64,000 nucleotides of DNA from the NCBI RefSeq assembly GCF_003313245.1, contig NZ_QJSD01000014.1:7501-71500 (forward strand), read 5' to 3'. The notes beneath the pieces are model-generated. The model worked only from the letters and a program-made list of their open reading frames with translations, was not told where the DNA came from and did no database searches. The position numbers were made by a program, and so were the translations under genes. Positions 35,679-44,950 of the stretch are shown here, piece after piece (the first letter of the stretch is position 1; every line of letters starts with the position of its first letter). The stretch comes from Primorskyibacter marinus. GTDB lineage: Bacteria > Pseudomonadota > Alphaproteobacteria > Rhodobacterales > Rhodobacteraceae.

Positions 35679-37942
35679 CGGGCATGGATTGCGGGGCCTG
35701 CGCCGCAAAGGTCCGGGGCGCGGTCGAGCGTCTGCCGGGCGTCGAAGGTGTCGATGTCGCGCTTATGGCCGAACGGCTTCGTCTGACACTGGATGCCGAT
35801 CAGACCTCCCCCGAACGAATTGAGAAGGCGGTGCGTGATGTGGGATTCGGCATCGCGCCCAAGGGTGCGCGGCCGGAGAAACCAAAGGGAGGCTTTGTCC
35901 TGCCGGACGGGGCGTTCCCCGGTGCGGAAGAAGACCCGGAGCCGGAGGATGACAACACGGCAGGAACCGAGACCGTCCCGACACCGTCGTGGTATCAGAC
36001 ATCCAAGGGCCGCCTGGTGCTTGGCACCGGCGCATTGCTCGCGGCGGCTTGGGCGTCGCGTCTCGTGGTGCCTGCCGAAATCGCGCATTGGGCCTTCGTT
36101 CTTGCCACGCTGATCGGGCTTGTCCCCGTGGCGCAGCGGGCCTTTGCCATGACGCGGGCCGGTATGCCTTTCACCATCGAGATGCTGATGACGATCGCCG
36201 CCGGTGGTGCGCTGGTGATCGGCGAGCCGGAAGAAGCCGCGCTCGTCGTCTTTCTCTTCGCTGTCGGGGAACTCCTGGAAGGCGTCTCGGCCGGCAAGGC
36301 ACGCGACAGCATCCGCGCCTTGTCGAAGCTTGTGCCAAAGACAGCGCGGCTTGAGGTGGGCGGCAAGACGCGGGAGGTATCGGCAGAAAGGCTTCAAGTG
36401 GGCCAGATCGTTCAGGTGCGCCCCGGCGACCGCGTGCCCTGCGACGGTGAGGTCATCAACGGAACATCAGGCGTCGACGAAAGCCCGGTGACGGGGGAGA
36501 GCGTCCCGATCCTCAAGGAGCCGGGTGCCGAGGTCTATGCCGGGTCGATCAATGCCGAGGCGCTGCTGCGTGTGCGGGTTACAAAAGCGGCCGAAGACAA
36601 TACCATCGCCCGCATCGTGCGGCTGGTCGAGGAGGCCGAGAGCGCCCGTGCGCCGACCGAGCGTTTCATCGACCGCTTCAGCCGGGTTTACATGCCGGCC
36701 GTTGTCGGGGCCGCGCTATTGGTCGCGATCGTCCCGCCGCTGGCTTTCGGGCAAGAGTGGGGCGAGTGGATTTACCGCGCACTTGCGCTTCTGCTGATTG
36801 GCTGCCCCTGCGCGCTGGTAATATCAGTGCCGGCTTCTATCACCTCGGCGCTGTCCACCGGGGCACGCAATGGCCTTCTGATGAAGGGCGGCGCGGTGAT
36901 CGAAGCGGCTGCGCGGATCACCCATGTCGCCTTTGACAAGACCGGAACGTTGACGCATGGCAAGCCTCGGGTGACGGATGTGTCCGTTCTGACCGGGGGC
37001 GAAGACGACCTGATGGCCCTTGCGGCCAGTGTCGAGGCCGGCGCGAGCCATCCGCTGGGCCAAGCGATCTGCGCAGAGGCGGAGCGACGAGGCATCGACG
37101 TGGCCGCGACCACCGACAGCCGGGCACTGCCCGGAAAGGGCGCGGAAGCGTCGATCGACGGCGTGACCGTCTGCGTGGGGTCGCCGCGGCTTGCAGAGGA
37201 GCGCGCTGCGATAGATGACATCCTTCGGCGTCGCGTTGCGGCGCTGGAAGCCGAGGGCAAGACAGTGGTGATCGTGCTGCGGGACAACGTGCCCCAGGGC
37301 CTGATCGCGCTGAGGGATGAACCGCGCGCCGATGCGGCGGACGCGGTGGCGCAGCTTCGCAGGCTCGGCATCTCGTCTGTCATGCTGACCGGGGACAATT
37401 CCCGCACCGCCCAGGCCATCGCCGAGGGGCTTGGCATCGAACAGCGCTCGGAACTCATGCCAGAGGACAAGGTCACAGCCATCCGCGAGCTGACGTCCGA
37501 CGCAAGGGTGATGATGATCGGCGACGGGATCAACGACGCGCCTGCGCTGGCCGCCGCCCATGTCGGGGTCGCCATGGGGTCGGGCACCGACGTGGCGCTG
37601 GAAACGGCCGATGGCGCGATCCTGCGCAACCGCGTGACGGACGTGCCGGGAAAGATCCGGCTTGCCCGTGCCACCATGTCGAACATCCGCCAGAACATCG
37701 CCATAGCCCTTGGGCTGAAGGCGGTCTTCCTCGTGACCACCGTGCTTGGTATAACGGGCCTCTGGATCGCGATCCTCGCCGATACCGGCGCTACGGTTCT
37801 GGTGACGATGAACGCCCTGCGACTTTTGTTTTTTCGACCTTCGGACCCGAGAGATATGGTAGGGTCAGCCACAAAACAGACACCGGATACAGATCACAAG
37901 ACTGCATCCGTAACCACTCCACTTGAAAGGAAAAACACATGA
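35639..37942 (+). CDS. Heavy-metal (Zn/Cd/Pb type) translocating P1B-type ATPase
   Basis: A 767-residue P1B ATPase that exports divalent soft metals across the inner membrane. An N-terminal HMA domain carries the metal site GMDCGACAAKV. Membrane helices follow from about residue 125. Catalytic motifs are VTGESVP (actuator), IGCPCALVISVPASI (CPC metal site in helix 6), FDKTGTLTHGKP (phosphorylated Asp), the SHPLGQAI nucleotide motif and MIGDGINDAPALAAAHVG. The last helix has ADTGATVLVTMNALRLLFF, whose Asp marks the Zn/Cd/Pb subgroup, not copper. A MerR-type promoter precedes it; the DUF411 gene overlaps its stop. Confidence 0.95.
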   Translation: MSDGGAAQREWRVTGMDCGACAAKVRGAVERLPGVEGVDVALMAERLRLTLDADQTSPERIEKAVRDVGFGIAPKGARPEKPKGGFVLPDGAFPGAEEDPEPEDDNTAGTETVPTPSWYQTSKGRLVLGTGALLAAAWASRLVVPAEIAHWAFVLATLIGLVPVAQRAFAMTRAGMPFTIEMLMTIAAGGALVIGEPEEAALVVFLFAVGELLEGVSAGKARDSIRALSKLVPKTARLEVGGKTREVSAERLQVGQIVQVRPGDRVPCDGEVINGTSGVDESPVTGESVPILKEPGAEVYAGSINAEALLRVRVTKAAEDNTIARIVRLVEEAESARAPTERFIDRFSRVYMPAVVGAALLVAIVPPLAFGQEWGEWIYRALALLLIGCPCALVISVPASITSALSTGARNGLLMKGGAVIEAAARITHVAFDKTGTLTHGKPRVTDVSVLTGGEDDLMALAASVEAGASHPLGQAICAEAERRGIDVAATTDSRALPGKGAEASIDGVTVCVGSPRLAEERAAIDDILRRRVAALEAEGKTVVIVLRDNVPQGLIALRDEPRADAADAVAQLRRLGISSVMLTGDNSRTAQAIAEGLGIEQRSELMPEDKVTAIRELTSDARVMMIGDGINDAPALAAAHVGVAMGSGTDVALETADGAILRNRVTDVPGKIRLARATMSNIRQNIAIALGLKAVFLVTTVLGITGLWIAILADTGATVLVTMNALRLLFFRPSDPRDMVGSATKQTPDTDHKTASVTTPLERKNT

Positions 37943-38406
37943 CCCTTACCCGTCGCGCCATGATGGCCAGCGCTGCGAGCTTTGCCGCCGCGACAGCAAC
38001 TGCCGGGCTGGCACAGGACGCGCTGTCGATTCACGTCATGAAGGACCCGAATTGCGGCTGCTGCACGGCATGGATCAAGATCTTGCGCGAAGATGGCTTC
38101 ACAGTCACCACCGAGCGCAGCTTCGGCACCCTCCTGATCCGGCACAAGCTCGATAGCGGCATCCCCCAGAAGATGACGTCCTGCCATACCGGCGAAATCG
38201 AGGGCTACATGATCGAAGGGCACGTCCCGACGGCCGACATTCGCAGGCTTCTTGCAGAGCGCCCCGAAGCCGTCGGTCTTGCAGTGCCGGGCATGCCCTA
38301 CGGATCGCCGGGCATGGGACCAGAGGATGCGCGCGAAGCCTATGATGTTTTCCTGATCCGCAAAGACGGCAGCACCGAGGTGTTCACCCACTACGAGGCC
38401 GCGTGA
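37939..38406 (+). CDS. DUF411 family periplasmic metal-binding protein
   Basis: A 155-residue DUF411 protein. The N-terminus TRRAMMASAASFAAATATAG is a Tat-like signal. The metal-binding motif DPNCGCCTAWIKILREDGF follows, along with a conserved SCHTGEIEGYMIEGHVP block and the VPGMPYGSPGMGPE loop. Family members bind soft metals such as copper or accompany metal pumps. Its ATG overlaps the ATPase stop (ATGA), so it is made together with the exporter; this suggests that it receives or buffers exported metal in the periplasm. Confidence 0.9.
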   Translation: MTLTRRAMMASAASFAAATATAGLAQDALSIHVMKDPNCGCCTAWIKILREDGFTVTTERSFGTLLIRHKLDSGIPQKMTSCHTGEIEGYMIEGHVPTADIRRLLAERPEAVGLAVPGMPYGSPGMGPEDAREAYDVFLIRKDGSTEVFTHYEAA

Positions 38407-38752
38407 GAAAACGGCTGTCACCGTTAGGATGCCAGGCCGTTTTGATTGCGTACAATTGCGGCGAAAGACTGGGAGGTTCCGCATCACTGCCGCTGGCCCT
38501 GTTAATGTCCACATCCGCCTCGGTGCCTTTGGCCTTCACCCCCGGTAGACGGTCATGCGGAGGGGTACGGTGCATTTCCGGCCCCACATCAATCTGCACG
38601 CAGGACGTTCCGGGATTTGCCGCACAGTTCCTGTTTTCCTGCTGACGACCGTGTAGGCGGATGTCCAACCCAGCGGTGGCAAGCGCATCGACTCTGCTTG
38701 TAGCACTCGGGCGGTTTGGTAAAGATGACCCAGCAAACACCGGGGGACTATC
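38407..38752. other. Intergenic stretch with a candidate terminator at its start
   Basis: Directly behind the DUF411 stop, AAAACGGC (38408-38415) pairs with GCCGTTTT (38436-38443) to give an 8-bp stem with a 20-base loop and a final T run, a plausible terminator for the metal operon. The remaining 309 bases hold no supported gene; the last part provides the GGGGGA ribosome binding site of the next gene. Confidence 0.45.
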
Positions 38753-40168
38753 ATGCTGAACGCGGCCGATGCGGAATTTGTCGACCAGCTTGCGCAGGGC
38801 TTGCCTGAGGGCACCCTGCGCCCCGCAGAGCCGCGCTATCTGGAAGAGCCGCGCGGTGCTTGGGTGGGCACGTCCGAATGGGTCGCCCTGCCCCGCACCG
38901 TCGAAGAGGTCGCGACGATCCTGCGCGCCTGTCAGGCCGCACGGGTGGGCATTGTGCCATACGGCGGCGGCACCGGGCTCGTCGGTGGACAGGTGTCCGG
39001 TGACGGTCCGCAAACGCTGGTCCTGTCACTGGAACGCATGTCCGCGATCCGCGCCGTCCACCCACAGGAAAACGTCCTGATCGCCGAAGCTGGCGCGACC
39101 TTGGCCGATGTGCAAGCCGCCGCAGAGTCCGGGTCGCGGTTGTTTCCGCTGTCGCTGGCGTCAGAAGGCACCGCGCGGATTGGCGGAAATCTGTCGACCA
39201 ATGCGGGCGGCGTGAACGTGCTGCGCTATGGCAATGCCCGCGATCTCTGCCTGGGGCTGGAGGCGGTCCTGCCCGACGGTCAAATCTGGCACGGGCTCCG
39301 GCGGCTGCGCAAAGACAACACCGGCTATGATCTGCGCCATCTTCTGATCGGGGCCGAAGGCACGTTGGGCATCATCACCGCCGCCGCGCTGAAACTGTCG
39401 CCCGTCCCTGCCGGGCGCGGAACCGCGATCATGGCGGTGCGCGATCCCGCATCCGCATTGGCGTTGCTGTCGCTGGCTCGTGACCAGATCGGCGAAGCCG
39501 TCAGCGCCTTTGAGCTGATCGACCGCACCGGCACCGATTTCCTTGCCGAAAAGATGCCGGATGTCCGCCTGCCCTTTGACCCGATGCCCGCATGGATGGT
39601 CCTGATAGAAGTGGGCCTGCCGCGCGGATTGGTCCCCTCGGAAGCGCTGGAAGAGCTGTTCGTGGCCGCATTCGAGGCCGATCTGGTCACCGATGGGCTG
39701 GTCGCGCAGTCGGATACACAACGTGCCGAGTTCTGGACGATGCGCGAATCCATTCCGCTGGCCAACCGGCAGATCGGCGCGATTGCCAGCCACGACATCT
39801 CTGTCCCTTTGGGCGCTTTGCCTGAATTTATCACCCGCGGCCGCAAAGCCATTGCCGCCATGGGCGATTTCCGGGTGAATTGCTTTGGCCATGTCGGAGA
39901 CGGCAATCTGCATTTCAACATCTTCCCGCCAAAAGGCCGAAACAAGGCCGAATTTGCCCATCGGAAACAAGCCTTGACCCGCGCCGTCCATGACCTTGTG
40001 CATGACATGGAAGGCTCGGTCAGTGCCGAGCATGGCATCGGGCGTCTGAAGGTCGATGATCTGGCCTGCTACGGCGACCCGGCGAAACTGTCGGCGATGC
40101 GCGCCATAAAATCCGCGCTGGACCCGGCAGGTATTCTGAACCCCGGCGCGGTACTGCCAAAGACATGA
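38753..40168 (+). CDS. FAD-linked D-2-hydroxyacid dehydrogenase (GlcD/D2HGDH-like)
   Basis: A 471-residue FAD_binding_4 / FAD-oxidase C protein. The FAD site is VPYGGGTGLVGGQVSGDG, followed by LSTNAGGVNVLRYGNARDL. The C-terminal substrate and metal site includes FGHVGDGNLHFNIF and SAEHGIGRLKVDDL. Members oxidise D-2-hydroxyglutarate, D-lactate or glycolate and pass electrons to the quinone pool or an electron-transfer flavoprotein. No GlcE/GlcF partners are adjacent, so it likely works alone like D2HGDH. A related but distinct enzyme is encoded at 56879. Confidence 0.9.
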   Translation: MLNAADAEFVDQLAQGLPEGTLRPAEPRYLEEPRGAWVGTSEWVALPRTVEEVATILRACQAARVGIVPYGGGTGLVGGQVSGDGPQTLVLSLERMSAIRAVHPQENVLIAEAGATLADVQAAAESGSRLFPLSLASEGTARIGGNLSTNAGGVNVLRYGNARDLCLGLEAVLPDGQIWHGLRRLRKDNTGYDLRHLLIGAEGTLGIITAAALKLSPVPAGRGTAIMAVRDPASALALLSLARDQIGEAVSAFELIDRTGTDFLAEKMPDVRLPFDPMPAWMVLIEVGLPRGLVPSEALEELFVAAFEADLVTDGLVAQSDTQRAEFWTMRESIPLANRQIGAIASHDISVPLGALPEFITRGRKAIAAMGDFRVNCFGHVGDGNLHFNIFPPKGRNKAEFAHRKQALTRAVHDLVHDMEGSVSAEHGIGRLKVDDLACYGDPAKLSAMRAIKSALDPAGILNPGAVLPKT

Positions 40169-40298
40169 GACGCGCATCCTTCCAGCAGCTTTGCCACCAC
40201 ACGCACGGCTAGCAGGACGGTTGTTCGCTCTGTTCGCCTTGTATAAGGTTGGGCGTGGATTTAGGAACCGATTAACAGTCGGTTCAATCGTAAGGAAC

Positions 40299-41180
40299 AT
40301 GGTCATGTTAGCGCGTTTAGGCTTGAAAAAGAGCGTTACGACAGAAGAGCCGAATGACGAATGGTTCGACGCCTTTCAAGTCAATCCTCGGGCCTTGATT
40401 TTCAGCAAGCAGCGGGTCGTCGTTTCCTTCTCCCCAAAATCGGCATGCTCGCATGTGGTGACGTGGTTCTTTCTGAAAGAGCGCCTGTTGGCGGCTGCGA
40501 ACTACTATCATCCCTGGCCGCATAATTTCCGCACCAAGGTCTATTATGACAGTGCGCAATTTAGACGGCGGCGCAATGCACTTCTGGCCAACGGGCAACA
40601 GGACTGGACCTTGATCAAGGTCACGCGCGACCCGGTAAAGCGTCTTGTCGCGATTCTAAGACATGCTGTCAGATATCCCATTGCGGACGAAATTGCATTG
40701 CAGCACGGGATCAATATCAAGCGTGACGGCCTGTCTTTGCGAGAATTCGGCGGGATCCTGAAAACAGTGGATCTGACGCGGGCGGCGCGACAGGTGGATA
40801 CTCATCTTTGCTCTCAGATCCATCCGATATGGGACATGCCATTTGGCCGGACAATTACGTTGAACCTGGACGAAGTATCCCTGAACGATGGCTTGAACGA
40901 CATTGAACGGAGCCTTGGGCTGGAGGTCACGAATTTCTCCGCCCATCCCAAATTCGACGAAATCAGAGAGAGCCATTACGTCAATAATGACCAGGATCTC
41001 GATACCGAGCAGCCCCCGGAAGACGTGAAGTTCCGTCGCAATCAGGTAGAGCGCAGGTTCCCGAAAACGGTGCTTCAGAAACTGCCCTATACAAGCGAGC
41101 TGGCGCATCATCTCTATCCCGATGACTTTTCGCAGGTCGTCACCAATGACACCAAAGGTGAATTGTTCCGGTCCAGGTAG
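40299..41180 (+). CDS. Sulfotransferase-like protein, lower GC
   Basis: A 293-residue protein with sulfotransferase family 2 features: the PAPS loop region RVVVSFSPKSACSHVVTWFF and the 3'-phosphate motif TLIKVTRDPVKRLVAILRHA. The C-terminal part is poorly conserved. The start is uncertain: ATGs at 40299 and 40305 follow AAGGA, while a longer TTG form from 40191 would add a hydrophobic N-terminus. Base composition is visibly more AT-rich than its neighbours and codons such as aga, tta and aag are more frequent, suggesting transfer. It could modify a surface polysaccharide, but the acceptor is unknown. Confidence 0.72.
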   Translation: MVMLARLGLKKSVTTEEPNDEWFDAFQVNPRALIFSKQRVVVSFSPKSACSHVVTWFFLKERLLAAANYYHPWPHNFRTKVYYDSAQFRRRRNALLANGQQDWTLIKVTRDPVKRLVAILRHAVRYPIADEIALQHGINIKRDGLSLREFGGILKTVDLTRAARQVDTHLCSQIHPIWDMPFGRTITLNLDEVSLNDGLNDIERSLGLEVTNFSAHPKFDEIRESHYVNNDQDLDTEQPPEDVKFRRNQVERRFPKTVLQKLPYTSELAHHLYPDDFSQVVTNDTKGELFRSR

Positions 41181-41508
41181 CCGCAGCCCCATCTCCGGCT
41201 GCGATCCACCGATCTGCCCAACAGAATATCCGGTAGATGCCTGGTGCCATGTAACAGCGCCTGTTTATTCTGGTGGACAAGTCCTGATTTCCGAACACCG
41301 CCATCGAGCTAATGCGGAAAAACCGGAAAGGCATCCTTGTTTGTCAGGCAGCCCGAGCTTGGTGCGAACCGGGCATCGCATTGATGCCCCGTTCTTTGTC
41401 ACCTGCGTCGCAATTTGGCTGTCTTTTGCTCGGGCAGAAAAACCCGTCTTGCAGGGCCAAAAAGACGCTTGACGCCCTCCGAGTGCTGCACTACCTAGCG
41501 TCCACCGT
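41181..41508. other. Intergenic stretch upstream of tRNA-Met
   Basis: No supported gene. A 7-bp inverted repeat (CGCAGCC at 41182 with GGCTGCG at 41197) immediately follows the sulfotransferase stop and may end its transcript, though it lacks a T run. The tRNA promoter should lie in the last 60 bases but no clear -35/-10 pair stands out. Confidence 0.4.
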
Positions 41509-41585
41509 GGCGGAGTAGCTCAGCCGGTTAGAGCAGCGGAATCATAATCCGCGTGTCGGGGGTTCAAGTCCCTCCTCCGCTACCA
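41509..41585 (+). tRNA. tRNA-Met (CAT), probably the elongator
   Basis: A full 77-base cloverleaf. Acceptor GGCGGAG pairs with CTCCGCT (one G-U), D stem GCTC/GAGC, anticodon stem GCGGA/TCCGC around loop ATCATAA giving anticodon CAT, variable loop GTGTC, T stem GGGGG/CCCTC with TTCAAGT, and an encoded CCA. The sequence matches alphaproteobacterial elongator tRNA-Met as I know it; an initiator is excluded by the paired first bases. tRNA-Ile2 (CAT with lysidine) is the alternative. Confidence 0.9.
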
Positions 41586-41809
41586 TTTCATTCTACATCA
41601 TGGATGTTAACTGCAAAGCTTGCGGGTGGGACACACTTACAAGGACGATCATCCTATTTATCCCTGCCAGACATGGCGGTTACCACTTTCGCTGGCCTCT
41701 GCCCTACCCGGTGGACGGCGCACGAGGTTCGGTTCGGGAATCGAATCCCGGACCCAGCCCCATGATGCTGTCACCAATCGCCCCCGCTCAGCCTCTCAAT
41801 GCCTGACGA
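41586..41809 (+). other. tRNA-Met trailer region without a supported gene
   Basis: About 220 bases between the tRNA and the strong hairpin at 41810, so the primary tRNA transcript may carry this as a 3' trailer. Short open frames are present (one ends at 41806) but they have atypical codons and no ribosome binding site. A small palindrome (CGGGA...TCCCG, 41735-41750) looks superficially like a tRNA T-arm but does not pair correctly. Confidence 0.4.
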
Positions 41810-41844
41810 CGCCCTGTCCATTGCAATGGACAGGGCGATCTTTT
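41810..41844 (+). terminator. Strong terminator hairpin behind tRNA-Met
   Basis: A perfect 14-bp inverted repeat, CGCCCTGTCCATTG followed directly by CAATGGACAGGGCG (11-12 bp stem with the centre as loop), then ATCTTTT. It ends the tRNA transcript and also lies 43 bases beyond the stop of the leftward DUF2147 gene, where it could act in the other direction with less efficiency. Confidence 0.8.
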
Positions 41845-41887
41845 GGCACCGCGTACAGGGGTCTTGTCTGAATAGAATTACGTCGGC

Positions 41888-42274
41888 TCAGTTCACCCGG
41901 CTCCAGGTTTGCCCCCGGCAGATGCCCAGAACGCAGCCCTCTACCTTGAGCGAACTGCCATTCAGCTGCATTCTGGAGTTGTAGGTCTTGTCACGGTCAG
42001 GTGCCCAGATCTTACCACCGGCATATTTGCCGTTGCCCTTGGCCTGCATCGCCCAGATCATCCGCTTGCCGATATTGGGCGAACTGACTTTCTTGCCCGA
42101 TTTGTCATAGCCCTGCCCCAACACGCCGCAAATCTCGGTGCCGCAGGTGCTGATCTTGACCAGACCGAAATTACCGTTGTCGTCGGGCTGGGTTTTCCAG
42201 GTGCCCTCGACCGGATCTGCCAATGCCGTCCCCGCGACCAGTGCAAGTGCAGCGGCCAATGCCATCGTTCTCAT
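41888..42274 (-). CDS. DUF2147 family exported protein
   Basis: A 128-residue secreted protein. It has a Sec signal (MALAAALALVAGTALA, cleavage before DPVEG), then DUF2147 blocks VEGTWKTQPDDNGNFGLVKI, CGTEICGVLGQGYDKSG, GKRMIWAMQ and WAPDRDKTYNSRMQLNGSSL. Two Cys pairs (CGTEIC, CVLGIC) may form disulfides in the periplasm. The family binds small ligands in a lipocalin-like barrel by structural prediction; the role is unknown. It is divergent from hisA. Confidence 0.87.
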   Translation of the reverse strand: MRTMALAAALALVAGTALADPVEGTWKTQPDDNGNFGLVKISTCGTEICGVLGQGYDKSGKKVSSPNIGKRMIWAMQAKGNGKYAGGKIWAPDRDKTYNSRMQLNGSSLKVEGCVLGICRGQTWSRVN

Positions 42275-42411
42275 CTCGTGATCCTCCCTGAGTGATGGGA
42301 CAATCCTGACGTGGCAAAGCGGCGTTGATCAAGTCTGACGTCAGGTCGCGTTGCATTCTGTCCGTCCCCGGTGCAAAAGCCGAACCGGAACAGACAGACA
42401 GGAAGACGCAG

Positions 42412-43134
42412 ATGATCCTTTATCCCGCCATCGACCTCAAGGACGGCCAGGCCGTGCGGCTTTTGCGCGGGGATATGGAGAAATCCACCGTTTTCAACGA
42501 CGACCCCGCCGCGCAGGCGATGGAATTTGTCGAGGCTGGCTGTGAATGGCTGCATCTGGTGGATCTGAACGGTGCCTTCGCGGGCGAGCCGGTGAATGCC
42601 GCAGCGGTCGAGGCGATTCTCGCGCGCACCAAGGTGCCAGCACAGCTGGGTGGCGGGATTCGCGACATGGCCACGATCGAGCGTTGGCTGGAACGTGGCC
42701 TTGCCCGCGTCATCCTTGGGACGGTCGCCGTGGAAAACCCCGCGCTGGTGCGCGAGGCAGCCGCCGCCTTCCCCGGCAAGGTCGCCGTGGGCATTGATGC
42801 GCGCAACGGACGTGTCGCCACCAAGGGCTGGGCCGAGGAAACCGATGTCATGGTCACCGACCTCGCGCGCAGTTTCGAGGACGCCGGCGTCGCCGCGATC
42901 ATCTACACCGACATCAATCGCGACGGTGCAATGCAGGGCCCGAATATCGAGGCCACTGCGGCACTGGCCCGCGCCGTATCCATCCCGGTGATCGCCAGCG
43001 GCGGCGTGTCGTCATTGGAAGATCTTATCGCGCTGCGCGACTGCGGGGCCGATCTGAACGGCGCAATTTCGGGCCGTGCACTTTATGACGGGGCGCTTGA
43101 CCTGAAAGCAGCCCTCACGGCGCTGAAGGCCTAG
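42412..43134 (+). CDS. hisA: Phosphoribosylformimino-5-aminoimidazole carboxamide ribotide isomerase
   Basis: A 240-residue TIM barrel carrying out the Amadori-type isomerisation of ProFAR in histidine synthesis. It begins [20 protein letters not shown], with the catalytic Asp in AIDLKDG and the second in IYTDINRDG. Phosphate loops are LGGGIRD and [14 protein letters not shown] precedes the ATG at 42412; the open frame starts earlier but without similarity. hisF and hisE follow 1.8 kb away, separated by two leftward genes. Confidence 0.96.
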   Translation: MILYPAIDLKDGQAVRLLRGDMEKSTVFNDDPAAQAMEFVEAGCEWLHLVDLNGAFAGEPVNAAAVEAILARTKVPAQLGGGIRDMATIERWLERGLARVILGTVAVENPALVREAAAAFPGKVAVGIDARNGRVATKGWAEETDVMVTDLARSFEDAGVAAIIYTDINRDGAMQGPNIEATAALARAVSIPVIASGGVSSLEDLIALRDCGADLNGAISGRALYDGALDLKAALTALKA

Positions 43135-43580
43135 TTGCCAGCGGCGGCTGATGTCAGCTTGGCCAGCGCGCCGGTCATCATCTTCACATATTCGGCACCG
43201 TCGGGAATGGACAAATCGTCCAGCATTTCGTCGGGATCTTCATAGGCCAGCCAGACCTGGCCTTCGCCGTCCTTGTAGACCAACACCCGCAGCGGCAGAT
43301 ACAGTCCCGCCAACGCGTCATCCTGCATGGCAGGCGTACCAAGCTTGGGATTGCCGAAGATCAGCAGTTGCTCGTCTTCCAGTGCCATGTCGACCGAGGC
43401 CGCCCCCGCCGCATGATCCACCCGCGCAAAGACGGTGGCCCCAGCCCCCGTCACCGCCTCTTCCAGCCGGTCCATCGTTGTGGCGACATCCCCGGCCGCC
43501 TGCACTTTGATAATATCGTCATCACTGGCGAGGGCGGGAAATGCGACAAGGCAGAAGGCGGCAGCAAGCATGTGTTTCAT
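43131..43580 (-). CDS. DUF302 family exported protein
   Basis: A 149-residue DUF302 protein with a Sec signal ([15 protein letters not shown]). Family blocks are [35 protein letters not shown] and [23 protein letters not shown]302 forms an alpha/beta dimer of unknown function; some relatives associate with metals or redox stress. Its stop overlaps the hisA stop by 4 bases (convergent). It sits inside the his cluster on the opposite strand, next to the RNA methyltransferase. Confidence 0.88.
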   Translation of the reverse strand: MKHMLAAAFCLVAFPALASDDDIIKVQAAGDVATTMDRLEEAVTGAGATVFARVDHAAGAASVDMALEDEQLLIFGNPKLGTPAMQDDALAGLYLPLRVLVYKDGEGQVWLAYEDPDEMLDDLSIPDGAEYVKMMTGALAKLTSAAAGN

Positions 43581-43679
43581 AAAGCACTCCGATGGCTGTA
43601 AAACTTGTCCCTATCGTCGTGTAACCGCAGACACCTGCACAGCAACAATCTCGTGAGACGGCGTTTAAGCGGATTGCCG

Positions 43680-44789
43680 CTAACGCAACGGCCCCGTCCG
43701 AAACAGCCTCACCTTCAGCCCTCCGAACGACACCGGCGCACCCTGCGGTGCGAATGGCAGTCCGGTCGCTTTCGCCAACCCGGCTTCGCTGGTCACGATA
43801 CCGACGCGCCAGCCCGCGAACCTCTCTTTCAGCACCTGTCCCAAGGAACCGTAAAGCCCGTAAAGCAGCTTTTTATTGCCAATACGTCCACCATAGGGCG
43901 GATTGACCATCACCAGCCCCTTTGCCCCCTCGGGCGGCTCCAGCGCGCTGATTGGCTGGCACTTGAACTGCGTCAAGACAGAGACCCCGGCCCGTGCTGC
44001 ATTGGCCTCGCTCATCCGGATCGCGCCTGCATCCCGGTCGAAGCCGAAATACCGCACCGGCCCGTCAGCGACGTCGCAAGGCCCGCGCATTGCAGCAAAT
44101 GCCTCGGCGTCAAAGCCTGCGAACTTCTCGAAGGCAAACGCCCGCGAACGGCCAGGCAGCAGACCAGCGGACCATTCTGCCGCCTCAATCGGAAACGTGC
44201 CCGATCCGCACATCGGATCAACCACTGGCTCTGTCCCGTCATAGCCGCATTGCCGCAGAAACAGCGCCGCCAATGTCTCGCGCATCGGTGCCTTGCCGAC
44301 AGCCTCCTTATGGCCACGCTTGTGCAGGGCATCGCCAGAGGTATCGACGGAAAAGCCACAGAAATTATCCTCGATCCGGGCGAGCACCCGCACCGGCGCA
44401 TCTTCCGTCACCGGCGCGCCAAGCTCTTCGGTGATCGCCCGCACGATCCGTTCGCTGGCCGCCCCTGCATGATAGATCTTCGACCGGCGGCAGGTGACCT
44501 CGACCTTCACGGGCACATCCGCGCGCAAGACATCCCCCCAAGGAAATTTGCGCGCCCGCTTGTCCAGTTGTGCCAGATGGAAGACCGGAAACCCGCCAAT
44601 CCGTGCCAGCACCCGCCCGGCACCCCGCAGCGCAAGATTGGCCCGCCAGACATCGGCCCAGCCACCCTGAAAGCTCACGCCCCCCGGCACGGCCTCCAGC
44701 GGACCAAATCCCAGCGCGCCAGCTTCCTCAGCCAGCACCTCTTCCAAACCCGGCGCTGCGGCCAGAAAAATCTCGAACGTGTTTTCCAT
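43680..44789 (-). CDS. RlmL/Trm14-type class I RNA methyltransferase with THUMP domain
   Basis: A 369-residue protein of the YcbY N-terminal type. An N-terminal ferredoxin-like/THUMP region starts [20 protein letters not shown]. The methyltransferase domain has [19 protein letters not shown] and the catalytic motif [12 protein letters not shown] (NPPY), typical of N2-guanosine methylation in 23S rRNA. It lacks the second RlmK methyltransferase domain of E. coli RlmL. The ATG at 44789 is chosen by similarity; the open frame extends beyond and overlaps the hisF start antisense. Confidence 0.9.
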   Translation of the reverse strand: MENTFEIFLAAAPGLEEVLAEEAGALGFGPLEAVPGGVSFQGGWADVWRANLALRGAGRVLARIGGFPVFHLAQLDKRARKFPWGDVLRADVPVKVEVTCRRSKIYHAGAASERIVRAITEELGAPVTEDAPVRVLARIEDNFCGFSVDTSGDALHKRGHKEAVGKAPMRETLAALFLRQCGYDGTEPVVDPMCGSGTFPIEAAEWSAGLLPGRSRAFAFEKFAGFDAEAFAAMRGPCDVADGPVRYFGFDRDAGAIRMSEANAARAGVSVLTQFKCQPISALEPPEGAKGLVMVNPPYGGRIGNKKLLYGLYGSLGQVLKERFAGWRVGIVTSEAGLAKATGLPFAPQGAPVSFGGLKVRLFRTGPLR

Positions 44790-44950
44790 ATCGCTGCCAT
44801 AGATCAATCGCCCTGCCCCCGCGACAGGTTTTTCACGCGGCGAACCAACACCAGCCGCCTGCAAGGCCGCAGCAGATCGTGGGGCAAGCCGGGCAATCGG
44901 CGTGTTTTCCGCGCTTGCCGCCCGCCCTGCCCCCGCGTATGACAACGCCC

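Noticed and set aside
40191-40298. TTG start for the second sulfotransferase
   Set aside because: Would add 36 residues with no similarity and no ribosome site; the ATGs at 40299/40305 follow AAGGA.
41733-41751. tRNA T-arm-like palindrome that might mark an att site or a second tRNA
   Set aside because: Arms do not pair with correct T-loop spacing, no other tRNA arms are present, and it is not a copy of the tRNA-Met 3' end.
41600-41806. 68-codon frame behind tRNA-Met ending just before the terminator
   Set aside because: No ribosome binding site, unusual codons (agg, cta, aca) and no recognisable family; kept only as part of the trailer note.
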